From Glycine soja (Eukaryota; Streptophyta; Magnoliopsida; Fabales; Fabaceae), in the NCBI RefSeq assembly GCF_004193775.1, contig NC_041007.1, forward strand, positions 27,617,323-27,681,322: 64,000 nt of DNA, written 5' to 3'. Shown piece after piece: positions 35,301 to 47,400 of the stretch. Under the pieces are notes generated by a model, which had not been told where the DNA came from, did no database searches, and saw nothing but the letters and a program-made list of their open reading frames with translations. The position numbers were made by a program, and so were the translations under genes. Numbering within the stretch: the first letter of the stretch is position 1; each line of letters begins with the position of its first letter.

Positions 35301-38300
35301 TCGTGCTATTTTTTTACAAAAGAAATTACTAGATCAATGAAACAATCATGCTAATAAATAATTATTATATAATATTTTTCCAACAAAATAAAACATAACC
35401 GTTATTTTGGCATACCTTCTAAAAAAAATAGTTATTTGGTATACAGTACATTATGTACCTACATCATTTGGAGTCTTGGACGACGCGCGAATAGCTAGTA
35501 CCCGATATAGCTAAACGAATTAACGACCTATAATTAAAAACGAAAAAGAAAATGCGATGTAATTACTGAAAAAATTGTAAATGAATCATTTAACGTTAAT
35601 TAACTTTTATACTAATACTGATATTTTGTTTGAAGCCACTAATATTTAATTGATAATACATAAATTTTTTTATTTTTTGAAAACTGAACAATATCTCAAT
35701 AATTTACAAAGCTATACAGAAAATTCTAAAAACAGGATTGTGTTGAGCATAAGTTATTTGTGGTAGAGAAAAAAAACACAAATAATTAACTTTATCTTTA
35801 AAAGTAATACAGTGACAATTTAATCATTCAAAGAATAATATTTTAAATATGTAAAAAATACATTAATTACGTTCTACCATCTAACTTTTAATATCAAATC
35901 AATCTTTAAATATTATAAATTAATGAAAAAATAATTTATAAATATTTAACTATAGTTATCACATTTTTAATTATACATCTTGGATTAAGAATGTTCATTC
36001 TTGATGAATTAAAATATCACCAAGAAAATTTAACTAGTTGGATTAAGAATGTCACCCATTATACTTGGATGGACGAAAGTGACCATTTAAAACGATAACG
36101 AAAAAGCGGTTAACAGAATTAGTTGAACAGGTGCGAGGCGCGAGGCTGAAAGACACGGTGGAAATCGTGTCCTTGAAACCTTGCCATCTGACCATCGTCC
36201 AAGGTAACGAACACCATGAACTAAACCTGAGCCCGCTGTACACGATCACCGCCCACTCACTCAGTTTTGTTTCTCTTTCTTTTATCAGAGGACTACACGG
36301 AAGAGCTCGCCGTCGCACACATTCGGCGACTCCTCGACATCGTGGCCTGCACCACCTCCTTCGCCTCCGCCTCCGCCGCCGCAGCAGCAAAACCCCCCGC
36401 CGGAAAGTCCAAAGACCCCAACGAACCCGGTTCAGAAAATGGACCCGAAACAAACCCGAAACCCAAACCCGTGGATCCGAATTCGGACCTGGTCAATGCC
36501 AAAAGCGACAAAGCTGACGCTGACATCTCTATGTGTCCACCTCCCAGGCTTGGACAGTTCTACGATTTCTTTTCCTTTTGGCATCTTACACCGCCGTTTC
36601 AATGTGAGTTATTTATCTATTTATTTTTTGCTTAATGTTAGTGTTTGTATTTCTTAGTCTCTAAAATTTAAAACTGTTTTTTTTTTCCTTTGACAAATTG
36701 CTTCTTTTATCTCTTGCATAATAAATTAACACTTTGTTGGCTGTTATAAGCTGTCATAAATTAATTTTTTTTTATAGTTGAATTGATATTTTAAAACCGC
36801 TACAAAATGCTAAAATAACCACCACAAAATATTAAAGTTGTCATAATTCATAAAGTGTCAATTTATTATTATGACTAGAAAACCAATTTGTCACGGTAAA
36901 AAAATATTTTTAAATTTTAGGGATTAAAAAAAATAGGGTCCCTAAATCCAGGGACTAAACAGTAGTTAAGCCTTTATTTTTGGTTTAATTTTGATGCATT
37001 GTTAGTGTAATTTTTTTTTCTTTTCTCTGTCAAAATGACTTTTGAACTAGTTGTTTTGAATGCTAGTGTAAATTATATGTGCATTCGAAACAAATCCATT
37101 TATGTTTTTGGTTATTTTCCGTTGCTTTGGTGAAATCATCAACTTGTGTGAAAAAAACAATTGGGTAAAATTCCTACTTCTAACTCTAAGCATGCCGTTA
37201 GATTTTTTTTTTCTTTTTATTTTGTTTTAGTGATGAATGATCATTTGTTCAACATGGTGTTGTGCCAAGCTGCAAGCTTCAACCACTTTACTAAAGCTTA
37301 AATTTTGTGTTTAATTGTGCTTCCTCTTTCATGAATAATGGGTTGTGCTTGTGGATTTTACTTAGGTTGGATATTATTCAAATTACTTAGGCATTATGAA
37401 TATGCTTGATAGTAACCGGAAACCTTGTTTCCATTAACGTTCTTTTGGTTTTGATGTAGACATACGGAGATCGAATCGTCCTTTCCTTGAGGATAAAACA
37501 GAAGATGATTTCTTTCAAATTGATGTGAGATTTATTGTTTTACTGATTTATGTCTCCTGTATTCTAATTTTTTGAACCCTAAAAGAATTTCCACACCCAA
37601 TGGTAGTGAATGGTGATATACCTTGGCAGAATGGGAGGGGAGAGAGATAAATTATTAGATGTGCTAGTGTGTCCTTTTAAAAAAAATAGATGTGCTAGTG
37701 TAAAAATTGAGGTGTGAGAAAACAAGGTTGATGCCACATATTGTTTTTGCTCCTTTCTCATGAATGAGCTTTGGCAGAATAATCTATCTTTGATGTTGGA
37801 TTGTTGTGCATTTGTCATATGCAGGTTAGGGTTTGTAGTGGAAAACCTACTACAATTGTTGCTTCTAGAATAGGATTCTATCCTGCTGGAAAACGTCCAC
37901 TTGTGAGCCATACTTTGGTGGGTCTCCTTCAGCAGATAAGCAGGGTGTTTGATGCAGTAAGTTTAAACTCATTGATGTTTGTTTACCATTGCTTCTGTAA
38001 ATAATTTCAGCAAATATATTATGTTGAATATAATTACCATTACTTAATAACATCAAGTTGATATTGCATTGTAGAATTGGGCCAAATAAGAATCTTTTCT
38101 TTTATCGAAAATAGTAAATAATAATCCTTCTTGCAGGCCTACAAGGCACTAATGAAGGCGTTCACAGAACACAATAAAGTAAGTACTTCTCATTATAACT
38201 TTTCACATTACTTTGCTAATTGTACTGGATGTTTTTACCATTACAGTGGTGTCATTTCAGTTTGGCAATCTTCCTTACGGTTTTCGTGCAAACACATGGG

Positions 38301-38369
38301 TTGTCCCTCCAGTTGTTTCTGACAATCCATCAGTCTTTCTGCCACTTCCCATGGAAGATGAAACATGGG

Positions 38370-38400
<31 letters not shown>

Positions 38401-41400
38401 TAAGCATGAAAATAGACAGTGGGCCAGAGATTTTGCAATTCTAGCTGCAATGCCTTGTCAAACAGCAGAGGAGAGACAAATTCGAGATAGGAAAGCTTTT
38501 CTACTTCATAGTTTATTTGTCGATGTATCAGTCTTCAAAGCAGTTTCTGCAATAAAGCATTTAGTAGATATTAAGCAAAACTCTTTCAGTAATTCAGCTT
38601 TGCCAACTTCATATGAAGAAAGAATTGGAGATTTAACTATTAAAGTGACGAGAGATGTATCTGACGCAAGTTTGAAGTTGGACTGCAAAAATGATGGAAA
38701 TCGAGTTCTTGGATTGTCTGATGACGAACTAGCTCAGAGAAACTTGCTGAAAGGCATAACTGCTGACGAGAGTGCAACTGTTCATGTGAGTTACATAAGT
38801 GTCATGAACCTATTTTAGCACTGAGTGGTTTTTGTTTTTGATGAATTGTGCTTGCCTTTTGTTGTAGGATACTCCTACTTTAGGTGCAGTACTTATAAGC
38901 CATTGTGGCTACACAGCTGTGGTAAAGGTCTCAGGTGAGAGAGATATGGAGGGGAGTCATAATTCCTTGGAAATTGATATTGAGGAGCAGCCTGAAGGAG
39001 GTGCAAACGCATTGAATGTTAACAGGTCATTTATTGAACTAGCTTAACCTATTTTAGTAACTGAGGATCATCATGAATAGTTACTTCAAACTTAATTCTT
39101 GCATTATTTTCTAATAAACTTTTGCACCATAAAAGTTATAAAATTCATACACCATAGGGGGGAAAACTTGCCTTTGCAACTTAGAATGCAGTAGTGCTAA
39201 TATGTTTTCGTAATTGTTTGGGCTAATTAGCTTTAGCTTGAAGGTGCTTTTACTTTTTTGTCTTTTGAGGTAAATTTGGTTTTATAAGATCCTGATACAA
39301 TTTTCTTTTCAAATTATCTCAGCTTAAGGATGCTATTGCATAGGTCATCTACACCTCAATCATCTAATGCAATTCAACGAATCCAAAGCTCAGATATTGA
39401 ATATTCACATTTTACTCGGTCATTGGTAAGGAAAGTCCTAGAGGAAAGTCTACTGAAATTGAAGGAAGAAACCACTAGACACAGTAAGTCTATCAGATGG
39501 GAGCTTGGGGCATGTTGGGTACAACATTTACAAAATCAAGCTACTGGGAAAACTGAGCCAAAAAAGGAAGAAGAGGCTAAAGTTGAACCAGCTGTTAAAG
39601 GCCTTGGGAAGCAAGGTGGATTACTAAAGGAATTAAAGAAAAAGATTGATATCAGAAACTCGAAAGTTGAAGTAGGAAAAGATATTTCGCCATGTAATGG
39701 CAATGACATAAACAAGCCAGAAGCCACAAAACAGGAATTAGAGAGACAAGATGAAGAAAAGGAAACTATATGGAAAAAACTGCTATCTGATGCTGCATAT
39801 ACACGCCTTAAGGAATCTAAAACTGATCTTCATCTGAAGGTTCATCACTTCTAGTCTTCTTTTTGACAAAAATGATGCTTCATTTTTCTGATGTCTGTAA
39901 TTGTAATGTGGTTCTCAATAAGAATATATCAATTTATAATTTCTACTTAGCCATGTGCTCATTAATCTGTACTTAATCTTATCATTATACTTTGATTCAA
40001 TACCTTCTCCATCTTTGCAGTCACCTGATGAATTGATGGAAATGGCACATAAATATTATGTTGATACTGCACTTCCCAAGCTGGTTAGTTTCTTAATGTT
40101 GAATTTGTTTATATTTAAACCAAGTTATTTTGTAATGTGTTTAGTTATTGTTACTTCAAATTCATAGGTGGCAGATTTTGGGTCCCTTGAACTCTCACCT
40201 GTTGATGGAAGGACGTTGACTGATTTCATGCATACTAGGGGCTTGCAAATGTCTTCCTTAGGACGAGTGGTAAGATTTTTAGGAGAATGCTAACAGTGCC
40301 CTTATGGCAATGGTCAAGGAATCAAAAGTGGGAAGTTTCTATAGGAAAGTGTAATGTTTAAAGCTACAAATGCACCACCACCTTGATTTCCAATAGAAAA
40401 CCTATTTATTTATTTATTACTTAACTAGTTCCCTTAGGATACTGGTAAATAATACTTTTATTTTAAAGGCTTAAATTTGTTTTAGGTCCCTGATAAATTA
40501 GTAAATTTTGTTTTAGGTCCCTAATAATTTCTTTTTGCATTGAGTCACTAATAAAACAAATTTTGTTTTTGGTCCTTGTTATTTTGTTTTAGTCCTAATA
40601 TATCTATTTTTTCATTTTAGTCCTTATAATGTTTTTTTCATTTTGTATTAGTCCCTTTGAAAAATATTTGATAAGGACTAATAACAAATGATCTACATAT
40701 TTTTAGGGACAAAGATTAAAAAAAACCCGATATATTAGTAGAAGTACTAAAACAAAATAGCAAGGACTAAAAAACATGTTTTGTTAAGGAGTCAACAATT
40801 TTTTTATTAGGAACCCAAAACAAAATGTGCTAATTTATGAGGGAACAAAGACATATTTAAGCCTATTTTTAATTATTTATCTTTTTCTGCACCCTTAGGT
40901 TCATAATATAACAAACACAATATGTACTCTCTCACATATGCAATGTGTTTTGAAGTCTAGGTTGAATGTTTTTAGAAGTACATAAGTCTAATAATAGTGT
41001 TTAATTTTCTCTAAAGAAGAACACACATAGCTGTATTTATATTTACCATATGTTGATACAAAAAAAATCAATTGTAAATGCTAGTACAATCAAATCCCTA
41101 ACTATTAGCAACTCATCAACATGTGCTATTCTAATATTAACATAAACATGTACCTTTTAATAGTAGGCAACTTCACTAATAGTCCAATACTATTTTTCAT
41201 TCAAATTCTGTCTGCCAGGTTGAGCTTGCAGATAAACTTCCCCATGTGCAATCTCTATGTATACATGAGATGGTTGTTCGAGCCTACAAGCATATCTTGC
41301 AAGCAGTTGTTGCAGCAGTTGATAATGTTTCTGAGTTGGCTTCATCTATAGCATCATGCTTAAATATATTATTGGGAACACCATCACCTGAAACTAATGA

Positions 41401-44400
41401 TGAAGATATTACTAGTTGCGAAGAACTGAAATGGAGATGGGTAGAAAACTTCCTTCTAAAGAGGTTTGGGTGGCAGTGGAAGGATGAAAATGGTAAAGAT
41501 TTGAGAAAGTTTGCCATTCTTCGTGGACTCTGTCATAAGGTAAAATGAAAGGCCCACTCTGTAATACATTGATTGATCACTTTATGCCACTGTTGTTTCA
41601 ATTAAGAGATTTAACAGGTGGGGCTTGAGCTGGTTCCTAGGGACTATGATATGGATACAGCAACTCCTTTTAAAAAGACAGATATTGTAAGCATGGTCCC
41701 CATATATAAGGTGAAATACATAACTTGACTTTTATGCTGGAAATTTGTACTATTTTTCTCAAGCCCAAATGACTAAATTACAATTTCAATTATTTTCACA
41801 GCATGTAGCTTGTTCATCTGCTGATGGCCGCACACTTTTGGAATCATCTAAGACTTCCTTGGATAAAGGTAAATTGGAGGATGCTGTCAACTATGGCACA
41901 AAGGTATGAATAATTTCTTCCATCTTAGAGTATGGTTTGTTCCTGAAGCCAACAACCAAATGTACCAACATTTTGCGTTCATTCTTGAAGGCACTCTCAA
42001 AATTAGTGTCCGTATGTGGGCCTTACCATAGAATGACAGCAGGAGCATATAGTCTCTTGGCTGTAGTGTTGTACCATACTGGAGATTTCAACCAGGTGTG
42101 TCTTTTTAATATATCTTTTAGTGCTCTCTGTTAATTCATCTATACTAGTGACATATGCTGTGAAAATTATAAGCGCTTTGTTTGCATTATATTAGACTAA
42201 ATGTGTTTTGTGTACTTGTGTAACAAAACTAAAACTTCATTAAAGGAGTTATTAGTTCTGACTTACCAAACCTACTTGATAAATCAGTAAATTTTTTTAA
42301 GATATAACATTTTTCCATTTAACTTATTTATTTTGAGTTGAAGGATAATTTTTCCCTCATAAATATTTTGCCTTCTCCGTGTTATTAAAAAATATACCAT
42401 TATATCTAAAATATAACTTTGTACGTTGTTATTAAAATAATTGAAACAACTTGAACTAAATTTTGGTATATTATCTTACGCTTCCTAGATGACACAAGAT
42501 CACTGAATCGTGTGTAAGTTCACAGTATCATGTAACGGAATCATATTTAAATTTATCCATATTCCAAACCCTTGAATTGAAAAATCTTCTTGGCTTTAGT
42601 TTAGACTATAGTTATTGTTTTCCTTCTCTGAATCATAATAAAAAAACTTGTAAAATATATATTTCATTGCCAGCTGTATCCTGATTTTTTCTCTTTCTAT
42701 TTATTTTACTTAGTTTTGAAAACAAAACAAAATCAATATCCTGTAAGAGTGGAGAATCCATCGGGAACGGCATCAATTATCTAATGTACATTTTCACTAA
42801 TTGCAAACACTTTCAATCAATAATAGAGACTTGATTGACACCTAATATTTAAGGAATTTTTTTTAATAAGGGGCCAAGTTAATTCCATTGAGTATCATTA
42901 TAATAAATTTAGCTGTGGTTTTGCTAGGCAACTATCTATCAGCAAAAGGCACTAGATATTAATGAAAGAGAGCTTGGACTGGACCATCCTGATACGATGA
43001 AAAGTTATGGAGATCTTGCTGTTTTCTATTATCGACTCCAACATACAGAGTTGGCTTTAAAGTATGCTTCCATATCTTAATATAAATTGGTTGACTGTTA
43101 TACCTCGGCAGTGGCTTTAAAGTATGCTTCCATATATCATATTCCTTAGATAAATTGTTTGATTGTTATAATGGCAACGGGTTTCATTGTTCTTCATGTG
43201 AGAATCCAGTGTCACAGTGGACCCTTTCTATCTCTGTTAATAGAAGTTGTTACAATTAATAGGAAGATGTAGCTATGATGTTATGGATTATTTTAGTGGT
43301 TTTACGGAGATCATAATTCAATGAAGAATTCTATGTATTTCATCAATGCCTGAAAGCTTTACCATGAAAATGCTTTCTTCAAAATTACAGCACAAATGCA
43401 AATTAATATTAGTAAAAAGCATCAAAACTTCATCATTGGAAAAAATTGAGCATCTAGGCAAACATTCTTGAATAGTGGAGTCATCAGAACTGGACCAATC
43501 CCATATGTTTTATTGTCTAATGAAATAATATTAAGAAAATGCCAAGTGTAACTGGCAATTTCTAATGGTGTTCATCTTAGATCATTACAGGGATGTATTA
43601 AGGTAAAGGCACATGTATTTGGGTGTCATCCATTATGAATTTGTTGGATAACACTTACTGTACTGTTGGGGTTTAGTAATATTTTTCATTTTTCTAGCTA
43701 TATCATAAGACATAAGAAAACTCCTTTGAATAATTACATTAATTTTTTTATCTTATTTGTATCTAGGTATGTTAATCGTGCTTTGTATCTTCTGCACTTA
43801 ACCTGTGGACCATCACATCCAAACACGGCTGCCACCTACATTAATGTTGCAATGATGGAAGAAGGATTGGGGAATGTCCATGTTGCTCTCAGATACCTTC
43901 ATGAGGCTTTAAAATGTAACAAAAGATTACTTGGAGCTGATCATATACAGGTTCCCTCTCATACCTGGCATGAACCTTACATGTTATTATTACATGAGAC
44001 TTCATGTTCTTAAGCTGGTCTGGTTCAATGCTATGTACTTCAAATTTGAGACTTCTGAAACTGAGCAGCATTCTCAGTTATATACAACTATTTTTTTGAC
44101 CTGCTATGTTAAATATAACTGTTGACTAAATCATGAAGGAAAAAAGAAAATCTAAAATCATTTGGTGACTGAATTGGGATTCTAAGCTAATAACTTACCT
44201 ATCCATTTCTTGTCATGAATCGTGACAGTTTAAATTTATATTTTACTTAATTATTAATTATTGGGAACAAATCACTGTTTTAACATTCCACTTGACCTGA
44301 ACTCTTGGGCTGGTTGAACAACACCTGGCTTGAATATCAAGGTTTAAACCTCTTGGGACCAGTATGAACTTGTCAAAAGTCAAAAGTCAAAACTATAAGA

Positions 44401-47400
44401 CCCAAAAAACCTAGTGGCGGTGGTGGTTTTAGAAAACCAACCAGGATTCTGATATTTTGTCATTCTTTGTGGGGCCTTTATAGGCTAAATCAATTAGTAG
44501 TTGCACTAATAGTAGCAGTAGCAATCTAGCAATACAGCCACCACCACCACAACAACAACAATGATGATGTTGATGATGATGATGATGATGATTAGATTGA
44601 CTAAAGGATGGAGCCACCTAACATGTCTATTACATGCCACCCTTCTCTACTTCAATGAGCTTATATAATATATTTTGTATCTTTTAAACCAGTAATTTGT
44701 ATGGTTGGACTTGGACGATAGAAACATATGCTTAGGTGATTCTTGAAGAATTCAAAATTTTAGTTTCAAATTGCTGTCATTAGTTGAACCAATTAACATA
44801 CAGAAACAATTTCTCAACATTTCGGTTGTTGTCCTGACCTGATCATATAAGTTAAATTACTATGTAGGTCTACATTTTGGTTGTTGTCCCTACAGTTTGA
44901 ATTTGTAATTCAGGCCCCTTAGTGTAAAAATACTTCTATTAGTGACCCTATATCCAAAATACCATCATAACATTATAGCGACCTATGAAGCATAGACACT
45001 TCTCTTGTTCAAATCGCGTCCAAGGTTATCAAACTCGAGAGTCTATGTTGACTTGCGGGAGCTCCATAAACTTGACTCGTAGACTCGTAAGAGTCTATTT
45101 TATATACAAAAATGATAAAATACTTATAAATAATCATACAAATTAATCATTTCAACACCATAATAAAGCAAAATATTAAACCATAAATTCCACAATACTA
45201 AAATAACTAAGCCTAGTAGTAGATCACTACTAGATATATTCAAACTACACCAAATGCAACATAAATAATAAGTCCACACAATAACAAAATATAACTTCTT
45301 AAAATGATAACACTTAAATAACTTTAAAAGGACAAATGTCACTTAAATAATCCATAAAATAACTTAAATAACTAAAATGCAGTATATTACATGAACATTT
45401 TGGGTTAAATTTTTTAATCCAGCAAATTGAGACTTAAACTCGCGAGTTTGCCAAGTCTACCAAAAAGAGAGTTTGTTAACAAGTTAACTCAGAACTTGCC
45501 TGTGAACCCGTAAACTCTTTGAGTTTGATTACGATGGTCGCGTCAGACACGTTTCTGACAATGACACTTGATCAACACATGTCTAACACTTCTAATTAGG
45601 TATCCAATTAAAAAAAAAATTGTTGGCTTAGACAGTTAAGCTGACACCATTGCACATCTCAGACACTTGAACTGAGACCTCCTTATGGATGGACACACAT
45701 TAATATTGTTAAAAAATATTCATTTTTAACTTTTAGAAAAGTTAACTTAAAATATTAACAAAAATAATGTCTCTCGCCTTTTCTGAGGTTTGTTATCACA
45801 TCACAGAAAAAGCATAGAAGGTTGGTTTAAAAAGGTGAATAAACCATCAATTTAGATATTTTATTGTGTGTGTATGTGATGTTCCTGTGTCCTATATTTT
45901 AGACAATAGCCATGTCGAAGTGTCTATGTCCATGTCATGTGGTGTGTGTTTTGGAGTCCATGCTTCATAGATAGTGACCTAATAAGAACATTTTAAACTA
46001 TGGGGACCCAATTACATATTTCAAACAATAGGGACCTACTTGAAAATTTTCAAAGAAGTATTCAGACCTATACACTTTTAACATATTTATTTTCCAATGG
46101 TAAAGTAATATGGTGCTTGTAAGCAATGAATGACTGTATGGAAGTCTTTAAAGCTGGGTAGTATTGGAAATTACAAAAGAAGTTAGGATCAATGGTTGTA
46201 TGAAATTTGTGAAACATTTGCATAGCGAAGAGCCTCTGGGCGCAATGGGGTACGAAGTTTTTTATAGTTGTTTCCATTCTATGAAATGCACTTTCATTCA
46301 GTGCTAGTAATGTAAGTTTGCAAGCTAAATATTAAGCTCACTAAAAGCACTTCCTCATGTTCAGTTTCTTCACAAATATGCATCAGAGAGGGTAGTTGGC
46401 ATTTTTAACTTGTTTTACTATTTTTTTGTTTATTCAGACGGCTGCAAGCTATCATGCAATAGCTATTGCTCTTTCTTTGATGGAAGCATACTCTCTAAGT
46501 GTTCAGCATGAACAGACCACCCTCCAGATCCTGCAGGCTAAACTTGGTTCTGATGATCTAAGGACACAGGTAGTACCTTTGCTTTTTTATGATAGATTAA
46601 AATATACAAATAGTAATGCTTGTTCCTTAGGCACATATATGAATTTATTACAGGATGCTGCTGCATGGCTAGAATACTTTGAGTCAAAGGCTCTGGAGCA
46701 ACAGGAGGCTGCACGGAATGGTACACCTAAACCAGATGCCTCAATCTCCAGCAAAGGTCATTTAAGGTAGTTATTACAATTAGAACCAGTTCCACTTATG
46801 TCAGTCTATCTGGTTCAATTGATGGCTTTTCAGCTCATTTGAATACAATCATGTGCTCTATACATTATGATTGAATTGTCTGTACATCAGTGCTGATCTG
46901 TGTTTGTTGTCCTCCACTATTTTTTTAAAAATCACCAATTGGAATGTATTTAGACTTCCTGTTTAGTATAACAGGCCAAAGCCAAAGGTTAATAAGTTGG
47001 CTGAACAATATGCAAACATGTTTTTTTATAATTTTAAAAAACAATAGAAAGTGGAAAAAAGAGATGGGGAGTACTTTAGAATTTAAATGACTAAAGATTG
47101 GGCTATGCCTAAAATGAGTGTGTCACTTTCGAATCCTGAGTTTCTAATCTAGAAAATCAAGTAATAGACTAAAGTAAATTTGGACAAAACAGTTGAATCA
47201 CAGTTCCTCCTGTGTTTTCATTTCTTACAACAAAATTTTTATTTTAAAATTGAATTAATGGATTATATTACATTGGGAATATATATGCTTTTTATTGCTT
47301 TAACATTGTTGTTTCTTCATATTATTTATGTTTATTCTTTAGGCTGAAAATATGTTATTATTACATGAAAAATGTCAAGGATCAAGTTTCCTAAAGCTTA

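Noticed and set aside
36052..36526. Arg-rich and Ala/Ser-rich minus-strand ORFs over CLU exons 4-5
   Set aside because: They are antisense shadows of GC-rich coding exons with clear splice sites and family match on the plus strand.
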